A stretch of DNA of 64,000 nucleotides from Agromyces aureus (GCF_001660485.1 NZ_CP013979.1:558001-622000), one strand, 5' to 3'. Shown: positions 1-8,416, numbered from the stretch's first letter. A program made the numbers and translations. The notes: generated by a model from the sequence alone, not told the origin.

Positions 1-690
1 CTCAGGTGGTGTGATCGGGTCGGCCTCAAGACCTGATGAGGCGCTCTTGGGCGGGCGACCCTCGCCTGGCACGGCAGACTCCCGTGCGACCTCTTCCTTG
101 AGGCTTGCCATCGCCTTCTCGGCCATGTCGGGCAGCCAGCTGTGATCGGAGTCGCCTCGTTTGAGAGGCGCGAGGCGCCGTAGCTGGCGGAGGCGGCTCT
201 CCAATGTTCGTATGGCCTCAAGTTGTTTCTGGAGAGCGAAGAGTTGCCCTTCGTTCTGAAACGGGGGCGTGATCACCATAGTGGTCCAGGCGACGACGGC
301 CTGCAGGTCTTCTTCCCAATCCGATGGCATGACGAGCGCGACGCGCCGGCTCTTGAGCACGAGTTCCTCCGCAGCCGCCTTCCCTCTAGTAACGACAACC
401 TGAGCAAACTGACTGGAGGTGCGATTCAGTGAGAGCAGTCCGAGGCTCCTGACGGTGTCTGCGGCGTCGAGCAGATGCGCGCCCCTATCCAGCAGGTCCT
501 CCCTCCAAGTAGCTGCTTGCTCTCGCGCGGCCTTTCGGTCTTCATTGCTGCGGGTGAACAGGAACGTGAGGAAGCCACCAGTCAGGAGGAACACCCCAGC
601 GATAACTGGCACACCCCACCAGGGTGGAGACCCCCCACCTCCCACTATCTCGACCAAAATCGGTACGGGGGTCGGTGTCGGCGACGGCAT
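1..690 (-). CDS. Hypothetical membrane protein, 3' end outside window
   Basis: An open frame of 230 codons runs leftward from ATG at 690 and leaves the window still open. The N-terminus is Pro/Thr-rich (MPSPTPTPVP), followed by a Gly-rich stretch and one hydrophobic segment at about residues 27-49 (VPVIAGVFLLTGGFLTFLFT). The rest is a charged, Leu/Gln/Arg-rich domain with coiled-coil character (ALQKQLEAIRTLESRLRQLRR). The frame is bounded upstream by TGA and TAG just before the ATG, which fixes the start region; no good ribosome binding site is visible. It lies 350 bp downstream of the KAP NTPase gene on the same strand, so it may be its membrane partner. I do not recognise the family; the function is unknown. 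Confidence 0.6.
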   Translation of the reverse strand, partial: MPSPTPTPVPILVEIVGGGGSPPWWGVPVIAGVFLLTGGFLTFLFTRSNEDRKAAREQAATWREDLLDRGAHLLDAADTVRSLGLLSLNRTSSQFAQVVVTRGKAAAEELVLKSRRVALVMPSDWEEDLQAVVAWTTMVITPPFQNEGQLFALQKQLEAIRTLESRLRQLRRLAPLKRGDSDHSWLPDMAEKAMASLKEEVARESAVPGEGRPPKSASSGLEADPITPPE

Positions 691-1039
691 TGCCGAACGC
701 TATCAGCAGTGCGGAGGGTTGCTCGCTACACGGCGTCCGGCCGCTGCCGCTCTCGAGCCGATCCGCTTTTGGGCAAGCGGTCCTCCACGCGGTGTCGAGT
801 CCGTGATCGATGGCCCCTTCCCTCGCGTGTGCCGCCATCACTGCGCGCCCCGAGACAATGGTGCGAGCCTTCGGGGGTTCCCATCTATGTTCACCGGCGG
901 CGCCCATGCGCGAATGATCACAGCTTCAACCTTGGCCAATACGATGCTCGCTGGATCGTTCACCAAAGCTGAGAGTCGGAGGCTCTCGTGCATCAGTCGG
1001 TGAGCCTCGCACCTTACATTCGCAGATCGCTACTCGACT
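691..1039. other. Gap between KAP NTPase gene and membrane-protein gene
   Basis: No convincing gene is seen in these 349 bp. Open frames here are shadows with Arg/Ser/Pro-biased composition. The stretch contains the presumed leader of the downstream minus-strand membrane-protein gene. No clear terminator hairpin was found. Confidence 0.5.
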
Positions 1040-3115
1040 CTAGAAACTGTCCTCGCTAGGTCGCCAGCCTCCCGCGTACTGCTCAGCCAGCTGAACTAGC
1101 TCGGTATCCCCATCAACCGCCTTCAACAGCTCGATGGCAGTCACGAGCGCGCTTTCGTCCCCGAAGATCTGAACTAGTGCCCCCCACCACAGCCGCCCTT
1201 CTTCGTGAACTGCTCGTGAGTCCCCCGATTGCCGCCTGGCCGTTGTCTTCGCTGAGAACAAGAGCGCCCTGACCTCAGTCGGGTCCACGAACTGGGGGGC
1301 CGTGTACTCGGTCGCAAGGCTCTCGGCAACGAGCCAGTGAACGCGTGCGAGATTCCACTCTGCCTGCGGTGCCGCTGAGTGGGGCGACTCGCGAATCTGT
1401 TGGATTAGCGTCTCTTCAAGTTCTGTGGCGACCTGCTCAGGCACGAGCCTGTGTCCGCTACCTTCTCGGTATCCCACCGTGCGGATGAGGTCCTCTCGCG
1501 CGGAGTATGTAATTAGGTCGGGCAGGATCGTGCGGACTGCCTGCTCGCGATCGACTGGGTCGTCGATGCGACTCAGCAACCGCAGCACCACTCGTCCAAC
1601 AACGATGTCGGGGCGCATTGGGTCGAAGAATGCCCTCGGGCGGTCGGGGATGAGATGGATGCGGTTCAACAGCGTGACGCATGCTGGCACGACGGCATCC
1701 GATGGGTACTCATCCTGATACGCCTCGAGTCCCGAGATTGCGTCCTCGAGCTCATCGATTGGGAGAGAGTCGAGGAATGCTCCGAGGGCGGTTGCGTCGT
1801 TTAAGAGCGTGCTTGCCCGCTCCGCATTCCGGAAGGACCTTAGGTCGCTCGGCGCAGCACGGCTGAAGTACAGGTCGAGGAATGAGATGTGAGCCACGCG
1901 ATGCTCACGCAGCCAGACTGCCTGGGAATTGCGACCGTACTGATTGTTTTCGATGTATCGGCGCGCGGCGGGAAACAATCGCCGAATCAATTGCCGCACA
2001 AGGTCGGCATTGCTGCCCGCGATCTCCAGCAACCCATCGATCTCAGCTTGCTGCCGCGATGTATCAGAGCGGCCGAACGAGTTGTCCGGGATCTCGGTAA
2101 GCGAGGTTCGTACCCTCTGCAATGCGCCAAAGATCTCGGGCCGGAAAACTCGGACTGATTCCAGCGCGAGCAGGTCAACACCCTCGATGTCAGCCCCGAG
2201 CGCGCGTACCGTTGGTGCGGAGGACAAGGCGAGTCTGGTCACATCTCGGAGGTTGGCAATTAGTGGCTCAACGATTTCGACGTAGACATCAGTCCAGGCC
2301 CCCTGGTCGAACCGCAGTTCCTCGACGCCGTCAAGCACCACGTTCAGCTTCTCGAAGACCTCAGCGCGCAACATTTCGTGTGGAATCGCGGGTAGGTCAA
2401 AGCTGAGCTGAACGATTTTCTCGAGGTAGGACCGCCCAGAGACACCTTCCTCTGTAAGCGCCTGCTCTACTCGGACTCGATCGAACGCGAGTAGATATAC
2501 GACGTTGGGAAAGCTCGCCGTCAGCCTGACCAACTTGAAGATGTCCCTGATCTCAGATGTGTGGAGTCGATCAATGTCGTCAATAACAACAACGATTGGG
2601 TGATCCAACTCGGATAGTGCGTCGGTCACGGTAGTGCGGAATGTTCGACTGCCCTTCTTGCGATCGGCCCACCAATTCGCGAGTGTCTTGGTCGCGCGGT
2701 AGGCGCGGTCCCACCAACCTCCTACGAAGGGTATGACTGCCACCGGGCTGAGCACGTCCCCGTACTTGTTGAGACCTTCTGCAATGGTTTCGAACCTGGA
2801 CCGGTCCTCCACCCGAAGCTCCGCAGCTATCTCCCGGAAGAAGACGTCGGTTAGCGGTTGGGTACCTGAGAAGAGCCACGGGTTGAACTCGACAACGACG
2901 AGCTCCGGCTCGGTCGCGAATTGCTCTTTCATCAGATTCACGAACGACGTCTTTCCATGCCCCCACGCGCCAAGTACTCCAACGACAACGCCGTTCGACA
3001 CATCAAGTTCTCGGACTGATCGTGCAAAATCATGGGCGACCACTGCCCGGCCGATAGCATCCTCGACAGCAGAGCTGATCGGCTTGTCGACGGGCGGGGT
3101 CTGGGCGTTGGCCAT
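1040..3115 (-). CDS. KAP family P-loop NTPase
   Basis: The 691-residue protein carries a Walker A motif GAWGHGKT at residues 49-56, the typical KAP phrase EFNPWLFSG shortly after it, and a Walker B IVVVIDDID at about 174-182 followed by RL. These mark the KAP branch of STAND-like P-loop NTPases, often found in prokaryotic defence loci and sometimes membrane-tethered. The C-terminal 350 residues are helical and I cannot assign them. I chose the third ATG (3115) rather than 3142 because AGAAGG lies 6 nt before it and none lies before the first. A one-TM protein gene follows on the same strand, and defence-type genes lie on the other side. NTPase assignment is firm; the defence role is inferred from context. 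Confidence 0.85.
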   Translation of the reverse strand: MANAQTPPVDKPISSAVEDAIGRAVVAHDFARSVRELDVSNGVVVGVLGAWGHGKTSFVNLMKEQFATEPELVVVEFNPWLFSGTQPLTDVFFREIAAELRVEDRSRFETIAEGLNKYGDVLSPVAVIPFVGGWWDRAYRATKTLANWWADRKKGSRTFRTTVTDALSELDHPIVVVIDDIDRLHTSEIRDIFKLVRLTASFPNVVYLLAFDRVRVEQALTEEGVSGRSYLEKIVQLSFDLPAIPHEMLRAEVFEKLNVVLDGVEELRFDQGAWTDVYVEIVEPLIANLRDVTRLALSSAPTVRALGADIEGVDLLALESVRVFRPEIFGALQRVRTSLTEIPDNSFGRSDTSRQQAEIDGLLEIAGSNADLVRQLIRRLFPAARRYIENNQYGRNSQAVWLREHRVAHISFLDLYFSRAAPSDLRSFRNAERASTLLNDATALGAFLDSLPIDELEDAISGLEAYQDEYPSDAVVPACVTLLNRIHLIPDRPRAFFDPMRPDIVVGRVVLRLLSRIDDPVDREQAVRTILPDLITYSAREDLIRTVGYREGSGHRLVPEQVATELEETLIQQIRESPHSAAPQAEWNLARVHWLVAESLATEYTAPQFVDPTEVRALLFSAKTTARRQSGDSRAVHEEGRLWWGALVQIFGDESALVTAIELLKAVDGDTELVQLAEQYAGGWRPSEDSF

Positions 3116-3625
3116 TCTCATCCTTCTCTGGGCGGGCGTCATGCAGACAATAGCGAGTCGACGCGATTCGACTGGCTAACATGAGGCATCGATGCTGGCT
3201 GTTGGAGATGCGCTCGTCTTGGGCAAGATGATCCCGTGCCAGTTGGCACCTGCGGTGAACGCTGATGAAGCCACTCGCGGGGAGAATCGCACACAATAAA
3301 TTTGGACCAAGTTGGGCCCGCAACGGATCACCTGCCCAGACCTGCCTTCCACGTCCTAGCGGATGCGGTGCCGAGCGCTTCCGTCGTTCACGGACGCTCA
3401 TGCGGGCGTCAAGCCTTGAGGGCGTCCCCGTATACGCTCGGCATGGGAGTAGCGAGCGGCGCCTCGGAACCCGCGCCAAACGCTCAAGATGTTCGGCCCT
3501 CGCGGTCTCGGCACGGCTGTTAACGCGCGTGCCTTGAATGCTCAAGCAACCGTTGGTGTGCGCTACCGCGAAGTGGAAATGCGGTCCGCTGAAATGCCAA
3601 GTTAGCGATGACAAAGGGGAATCCT
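3116..3625. other. Divergent intergenic region
   Basis: These roughly 510 bp separate the KAP gene (minus) from the UDG-like gene (plus) and must hold both promoters. Open frames in both directions look non-coding in composition. The stretch around 3560-3605 has a phrase vaguely like an insertion-sequence end, but I cannot support that. Nothing else is seen. Confidence 0.4.
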
Positions 3626-4282
3626 ATGACCATTGACGACTATGTGAGCGAAGACGGAAGCGGCCCGCTAAAGGATGCTCATGTTCGTGACCTCCTCCCG
3701 CCGGCGGGCGCGGCAGTGCAACTCCTCCTTATCCTCGAGTCGCCGCATTCCGACGAACTCCGGGCTGGAACACCAGTCGTCGGAGGAGCAGGCCAGTCCG
3801 CCCTTGAATACCTGATCGGTGACGAGACAGGCGGGAGCCTTGGCGAGTTCGTCGATGCATTACACATCGCCGGCGACTACCGAGTGGCCATCATGAACGT
3901 ATCCAACGTTCCGCTCCAGCCCGAGGCCTACGAGGACAAGGCCGGGCCGCTCACGCCCGACGAATGGGACCTAATTCGCGTCGTCCGCGATTCCATGGCC
4001 TGGAGAGTCGATGGCACTCTGACACCAGAAGCGAATCGCATCGGTAACATTCTTCTCGCCGGGCTACAGAGCCGGGTAGGTCGGGTGACGTTTGAGCGCG
4101 GCGCAACGGTGGTCGTATGTGGTGCGTTCGTCCAGCGATTCGCCCGCGGGCTGACAGGCCTTCCTGGCAAGCCCCTCAAGGTCTATCACCCCTCGCGCAA
4201 TCTCTGGAAAAGCAACCCGGACCGGGACGAGCACAAGGAGTTGCAGAAGCTCTTCGCTAAGAGCACAGCGCCGCTAACCTAG
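3626..4282 (+). CDS. Uracil-DNA-glycosylase-superfamily-like protein
   Basis: A 218-residue protein. Near the N-terminus it has LLILESPHSDELRAGTPVVG followed by GAG, with the layout of motif A of family 4/5 uracil-DNA glycosylases (a GExPG..E...G.PF.G..G pattern). Near the C-terminus it has KVYHPSRN, like the HPS motif B. The family 4 iron-sulfur cysteines are not evident and Ser-Pro-His replaces the usual Ala-Pro-Gly, so glycosylase activity is uncertain; it may act on another modified base or be a divergent member. ATG 3626 is preferred to 3608 because AAAGGGGA ends 5 nt upstream. It sits between the KAP gene and the ABC-3C operon, suggesting a role in discriminating or processing foreign DNA (inference). 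Confidence 0.6.
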   Translation: MTIDDYVSEDGSGPLKDAHVRDLLPPAGAAVQLLLILESPHSDELRAGTPVVGGAGQSALEYLIGDETGGSLGEFVDALHIAGDYRVAIMNVSNVPLQPEAYEDKAGPLTPDEWDLIRVVRDSMAWRVDGTLTPEANRIGNILLAGLQSRVGRVTFERGATVVVCGAFVQRFARGLTGLPGKPLKVYHPSRNLWKSNPDRDEHKELQKLFAKSTAPLT

Positions 4283-4337
4283 CTGCGACTTGGGTTCCCA
4301 GTGGCGCTGACCGCTCGCGTCGCGCCGAACATCGCCC

Positions 4338-4385
4338 ACGTGGACGTGGACGTGGACGTGGACGTGGACGTGGACGTGGACGTGG
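4338..4385. repeat. Eight perfect ACGTGG hexamers
   Basis: Eight uninterrupted copies of ACGTGG lie in the gap between the UDG-like gene (ends 4282) and the 3' end of the convergent ABC-3C ATPase gene (ends 4531). The array is outside both frames. Hexamer arrays can change copy number by slippage, but multiples of six would not shift a frame anyway. Confidence 0.95.
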
Positions 4386-4530
4386 ACGGACGCGGTGTCG
4401 AGTCGAAGTCATCGCGTGGGCCGGTGCGAGGTCGACGGATCCCTCACCGTGCAAGGAACGTAAGCCCCGGAGAGCGCATCGGGCAAGGCCTTGTCGGGGA
4501 AGTCGATTAGGCCGGCGACCCGAATCCCAA

Positions 4531-6327
4531 CTACCAGGAGGCCATACGGAAGAGGCGGCCGTCTTCGCCTTCGTCATGCAAGCGAATGATGATTTCACCC
4601 TCGTCGAACACGGGTGCGCCGTCGTCGCTTGGCGGGAGGTCGGTATCGATCAAGGTGATGATCTGTTGGAGCCCGGCGGAAACGTTTTCACGAAGCACCC
4701 CCATGAGATTCGTCTTCTTCCGCCTGTCAAGCGACTCGAACACGCCGTCGTGGAACGCAAACGATGGGAATCCAGCGTCGACGTGCGTTCGAAGTAGAGC
4801 AAGGTCGAAGGCAATGCACAGGAGTTTTTTGTACGTGTGGCCCCGTTGGGCGCTAGTCTCGCGTCCGGATTGGTCGAGAATCTGCGCGTCGAAGGTCGGA
4901 TGGTGCGCCTTATTTAGCTGCACCGTGAGGATCGCGTTCTGGTCAAGAACCGCCTTGACAATGGCATCAAACTCAACGCGCATGTCGGTATAGACGCCTT
5001 CGCTATGCGCATCGTTCTTCTGCTCGAACTCTCGCTCGAGCGCTATCTCGAGACGCTCGACTATCTCTGACGCGGTGCGGATCTCATCACGCAGTCGCTG
5101 CAAAGACCTCAGATGCTCCTTCTGGCGCTTCAATGCGAGCACATCGGCCTGGATTTGCACAAGCTCTTGCGATGCGTGCTTGTACTTGTCGACGACGTCG
5201 CTCTCCGTGAGGTACGCCAGACTCGCGCTGCGCTGCTTTCCCAGCTTGTTCAGCTCGGTGGAAACTTCACGAAGCCGCGCGTCAATCGTCTCTTTCTCTT
5301 CGAGTAGGTACTGGCGCCGCTCGTCGGTGATGGCCTTATTGAACTCGATGAGCTGTTCGTAATCACGCTTAAGCTGGCCAGCGAAGTAGATACCCGCCTC
5401 GGCGAAAAGCGCCGCCGCGTCATCGGGGTCGAACATCATGCGGCCTTCATCGAGAGATGACACGACGCGTTTGCGATTGTGGGTAAGAGAGTAACGTTCG
5501 CCATTAAGCGCGGCGATCTGCTCGTCGACCTCATCGACCAGTCTCTTTGTGGCGTCGCGGTCGTTCTTGCGGAAGTCAAACCCATCCAAGAGCTGCTGAC
5601 GGTCAGCGGCCTGCTTCTCCTTTAGCAGGAGCATTCCCTCGACTTTGCTGAGATCTTCGGCTGAACCTCCAAGTTCGCGATGAATGACCTGTTGCTGCGT
5701 GACTAGAACCTCGACCTTGGATTCTTCTTTGTAGAAGCTGTCGACGAGACGCCCGTCGAACCCGAGCATGTGAACGATGAACGGCTTCCAGTCCGCGTGA
5801 GCGGCGGCGAAACGATTGAGCTGGAAGACGTCCCCGTAGTCGTCCTGCGAACGCAGGAAATAGCCCAATCCCTTCCGATATGCCCACGGAGAGAAGCCGG
5901 TAAGGTTCAGAAGACCGTCGAGGATGTCGCGCGCCCGATCGAACGCGATGTCGACGTGATCCCACAACTCAGGCTTGAGGCTCGAGTAGTCCTGTCCTGA
6001 ACCGAGGTGTCGCTTGAAGCAGATCTTCGTTGCGTTCTCGACTCCGCGACGGATGGTTAGGTAGCTTCCATCGCGCAAGGCAACTTCCAGATAGAAGACG
6101 AACGATCTGAATCGCTGTGCGTGCTTGTAGAGAAACATGGTGTTATCTCGTCCGGACAGTAGGCAGTAATCGATCAAGGTGCCGACGGTCGTCTTGCCCA
6201 AGTTGTGAGTGTCTCGATTGAGGTTTTCGGGCAGCCGGATCTCCGCGAGCACGACGTTGAGGCCCGGGTTGAACTCGATCGGTCGGAAGAGGTCGGGTTG
6301 GTTCGAGTACAGCTTCGAGAGCTTCAT
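4531..6327 (-). CDS. ABC-3C system ATPase, DUF2326 type
   Basis: A 598-residue SMC/RecN-like ABC ATPase. The N-terminal lobe begins MKLSKLYSNQ and has the shortened Walker A HNLGKTT at about residues 41-47, characteristic of the DUF2326 branch. The middle (about 200-450) is a long coiled coil. The C-terminal lobe has FPSFAFHDGVFESLD, the Walker B-like segment of this family. ATG overlaps the stop of the middle-component gene by 4 bp (ATGA), so the three genes are translationally coupled. In ABC-3C systems described by comparative genomics, the ATPase is thought to sense nucleic acid and license the effector. The anti-phage role is inferred from the family. Confidence 0.85.
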   Translation of the reverse strand: MKLSKLYSNQPDLFRPIEFNPGLNVVLAEIRLPENLNRDTHNLGKTTVGTLIDYCLLSGRDNTMFLYKHAQRFRSFVFYLEVALRDGSYLTIRRGVENATKICFKRHLGSGQDYSSLKPELWDHVDIAFDRARDILDGLLNLTGFSPWAYRKGLGYFLRSQDDYGDVFQLNRFAAAHADWKPFIVHMLGFDGRLVDSFYKEESKVEVLVTQQQVIHRELGGSAEDLSKVEGMLLLKEKQAADRQQLLDGFDFRKNDRDATKRLVDEVDEQIAALNGERYSLTHNRKRVVSSLDEGRMMFDPDDAAALFAEAGIYFAGQLKRDYEQLIEFNKAITDERRQYLLEEKETIDARLREVSTELNKLGKQRSASLAYLTESDVVDKYKHASQELVQIQADVLALKRQKEHLRSLQRLRDEIRTASEIVERLEIALEREFEQKNDAHSEGVYTDMRVEFDAIVKAVLDQNAILTVQLNKAHHPTFDAQILDQSGRETSAQRGHTYKKLLCIAFDLALLRTHVDAGFPSFAFHDGVFESLDRRKKTNLMGVLRENVSAGLQQIITLIDTDLPPSDDGAPVFDEGEIIIRLHDEGEDGRLFRMASW

Positions 6328-6563
6328 TGCGCTCCCGAGTACTCGAACGCATCCGTCTTTGAGCGATACGTCACGAGGCCAAGGCTGAATAGAAAGTTCA
6401 GTGCTGGCAGGAAGAGAACGTCCCCGCCAGAGACATGCTTGCGAGCGACGGCGAGGAGCGCGTCGTACTTGATGAGACGTGACTTCTTTAGTGACCCCAG
6501 AAGGATCGTCGCGAGGCCCACCACAGTTTGGTCGGGGTGAGAGTGCTTAGTGGGTCTTAGCAT
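6324..6563 (-). CDS. ABC-3C middle component (MC6-like), 79 residues
   Basis: A 79-residue protein starting MLRPTKHSHPDQTVVGLA. The N-terminal (L/R)PTKH phrase, small size and winged-helix-like composition (LLGSLKKSRLIKYDALLAVARKH; LFSLGLVTY) match small middle components of ABC three-component systems. It starts inside the last codons of the upstream effector gene (17 bp overlap) and ends in ATGA overlap with the ATPase gene. It presumably bridges effector and ATPase. The exact MC subtype is assigned from memory of the family and could be wrong. Confidence 0.75.
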   Translation of the reverse strand: MLRPTKHSHPDQTVVGLATILLGSLKKSRLIKYDALLAVARKHVSGGDVLFLPALNFLFSLGLVTYRSKTDAFEYSGAQ

Positions 6564-7518
6564 TCGGTTCCTCCGTCTCCCCAATATCGCAGTTCCAGTA
6601 CATGTAGAACACGAGGGCGCGCGTGAGTCGCTTGTGTTGTCGCTGGCGAAGTACCGCATCGCGCGCGAAAAGCAGGTCGATGAGGTACTCCATGACCTTG
6701 TCGAAGGACTGGTAGTCGGCGCGGTTCGCAACGATCTTCGCTTGGAACTCGTCTGCCGCTCCCTCGTAGAGCGGCAGGATGTGGGCGTTCTCGGGAGCAG
6801 CAAGGAAGCGCCTGATCTGCTCCGTATCCTTGAGATACTTGCGCCGCTGCAATTGCGCGTACGCGTCCGTCATGCCATTGAGGCGGTTCTTTGTTGCGAG
6901 GTCCACGCGCGCCACCGGCGGATCATCCAAGACGTCGTCGATCGCGCCGGACTGGCGCGCGAATGCCTCGACCACTTCTGCCAGATCCTCGGGGCTGACG
7001 ATAAGCGGAGAGTCGAGTGGATCAAGCTCTGCCATGTCTGGGACATGCTTGAAGCGCTTCAGCCACAATTCAAGCTGCTCGACGCCGCATAGGTAGATCG
7101 AGGCGGTCGGGAGGGTGCACGAACTCGAGATCGCGTGACGAACTGCTGACTCTGTATCCCCTGTGAGTCGCCGGTTTGAAAAGAGCATGTAGTGGTCGAG
7201 TTCGCCGGAAGACCGTAGCGCATGAATTCGAGGTAGCTCGTCCCCGAGCACAGTCGATTTCCGATCTGGAGAGTAGAAGTCCGTCTCGCTGAATGATCGA
7301 TTCAACCCGTTGGTGTGCTTTGCCTGGATGACGACCCGCCCCTTCCAGGGCGAAGCGGTGCTGGGATGGAGTTGAGCCGTTCCTTCGAACCGGGCGTCTC
7401 GACCACCGTCAGGGCCCGCGGCAAAGCCCTGCACGGAGGCGCCTAACAGTTCCTGGCAGAGCAAAACGACTAACGTCTCAAACTGCGCGGGAGACTGATC
7501 CTCGTACGCGTACTTCAT
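6547..7518 (-). CDS. ABC-3C effector with restriction-endonuclease-like domain
   Basis: A 323-residue protein. Residues about 1-150 form a PD-(D/E)xK-like nuclease: FETLVVLLCQELLG, then GPDGGRDARFEG (acidic metal-binding position) and VVIQAKHT (the QxK motif), as in Mrr-like restriction endonucleases. The C-terminal half is helical and is the likely ABC-3C-specific region. A longer frame opens at 7677, but its first 53 residues are Arg-rich and unlike the rest, so ATG 7518 (MKYAYEDQSP) was chosen; upstream lies only a weak GGGG. It is the first gene of the three-gene operon. DNA degradation upon activation by the ATPase is the expected role (inference). Confidence 0.8.
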   Translation of the reverse strand: MKYAYEDQSPAQFETLVVLLCQELLGASVQGFAAGPDGGRDARFEGTAQLHPSTASPWKGRVVIQAKHTNGLNRSFSETDFYSPDRKSTVLGDELPRIHALRSSGELDHYMLFSNRRLTGDTESAVRHAISSSCTLPTASIYLCGVEQLELWLKRFKHVPDMAELDPLDSPLIVSPEDLAEVVEAFARQSGAIDDVLDDPPVARVDLATKNRLNGMTDAYAQLQRRKYLKDTEQIRRFLAAPENAHILPLYEGAADEFQAKIVANRADYQSFDKVMEYLIDLLFARDAVLRQRQHKRLTRALVFYMYWNCDIGETEEPNAKTH

Positions 7519-7738
7519 GGGTCCCCAAGGTTCGTCTTGTTCCCGTGTCGCCGCTCGACTGCGCGGAGATACTCGGGATCGAGTGTATTGCGGGTGGCGG
7601 ACATGCTCGGGCTTATCCGAGGCCAGACGACCATCGCGCATAAGCAGTAAATCAGCGAACGCATCCCAGTGCTCCAAGACAGCAGGTGAAGCCCCTCAGT
7701 GCGGCCTTCGCCCTGCGGCCGCCGATATTCTCAAACGC

Positions 7739-8416
7739 ATGGAATCCTCGACGCCGCTGTGGGTCGCGATGGCGGTGCCGACGTTCGCCCTTGTCGGCGT
7801 GCTCATCGCTCAGAGCATCACGCTATTCAACGAGCGGGCCTGACGTCGCGACGAGCAGACTCGAGCAGTTCGAGAAGAGGTCCAGAAGGTCATGATGGCC
7901 TTCTATACGTTTGCCGAATTCGCGAATGAGACTCAACCGAGGCCGGGATACGGCAATGAGTGCTCCCCGTACGAGGAGCAGTGGGACACCGTCGCAACGG
8001 GCCTCGCGGCGGGCGCAGCGAATATGGCAGGGGGGCGAGGGAAACACCGCAGCGCTGCGCTCGAACTAATGGATGGACTTGGAGTGCATTCCCGCGCGTT
8101 CTACGAGGGCCTAAGTCCCTGGAACAACGCTCGGTACGGATATGTGCAGATGGGGTGGGCAGGATTCGAAACGGTCGCAGCGTGGCTGCGAGGCGAACGA
8201 ATTCCTAAGCACTCTCGTAGTGTCGCGCGGATGGCGCGTCGGATGCGGGCCAACCTGGAAGCCGAGTACGCGGATCGGGCGCGCATGGAGTCCAAACGCA
8301 AGGTGGGTGTCGTGCGGAAGTTCGCACGCAAGACCCGGTGGGGGATTCGGAAGTGGTGGAGAAAGATCGTCTCTGCTCCATTCCAGAAGGCCTGGGCCTA
8401 CCTGTTTGCGGCATAG
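7739..8416 (+). pseudogene. One-TM protein gene split by an in-frame TGA
   Basis: From ATG 7739 the frame reads a short N-terminus and a clear transmembrane segment (WVAMAVPTFALVGVLIAQS), then LFNERA and TGA at 7841-7843. It continues in the same frame as RRDEQTRAVREEVQKV into the 174-residue downstream frame, ending at 8416. The sequence across the stop reads as the usual charged, coiled juxtamembrane region, so the two parts were one gene of about 225 codons. Either one substitution (TGG, CGA or GGA to TGA) inactivated it, or the stop is read through, or the base is an assembly error. A second start near 7892/7895, with AGAAGG before it, could still give a soluble fragment. Function unknown; it sits at the edge of the defence island, divergent from the ABC-3C operon. 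Confidence 0.65.
7892..8416 (+). CDS. Hypothetical protein, downstream part of the split gene
   Basis: A 174-residue open frame, MMAFYTFAEFANETQPRP onward. It has a conserved-looking N-terminal half (aromatic and Gly-rich: YGYVQMGWAGFETVAAWL) and a very basic C-terminus (KRKVGVVRKFARKTRWGIRKWWRK) suggestive of nucleic-acid or membrane-surface contact. AGAAGG lies 5 nt before the second ATG (7895), so independent initiation is possible. In-frame sequence extends upstream through a TGA to a TM segment, so this may be a gene remnant rather than a true start. No family is recognised. Confidence 0.5.
   Translation: MMAFYTFAEFANETQPRPGYGNECSPYEEQWDTVATGLAAGAANMAGGRGKHRSAALELMDGLGVHSRAFYEGLSPWNNARYGYVQMGWAGFETVAAWLRGERIPKHSRSVARMARRMRANLEAEYADRARMESKRKVGVVRKFARKTRWGIRKWWRKIVSAPFQKAWAYLFAA

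Noticed and set aside
419..1003. 194-codon plus-strand frame at the left end
   Set aside because: Ser/Arg-rich, no ribosome binding site, and opposite a better minus-strand frame with a TM segment and coiled coil.
3540..3610. Possible insertion-sequence terminal fragment (TGGCATTTCAGCGGACC on the minus strand)
   Set aside because: Only a vague resemblance to IS21-type ends; no partner end, target duplication or transposase found.
4257..4598. Minus-strand frame with a long Arg-Pro repeat
   Set aside because: The repeat is just the translation of the ACGTGG array, and the frame overlaps the ends of two real genes.
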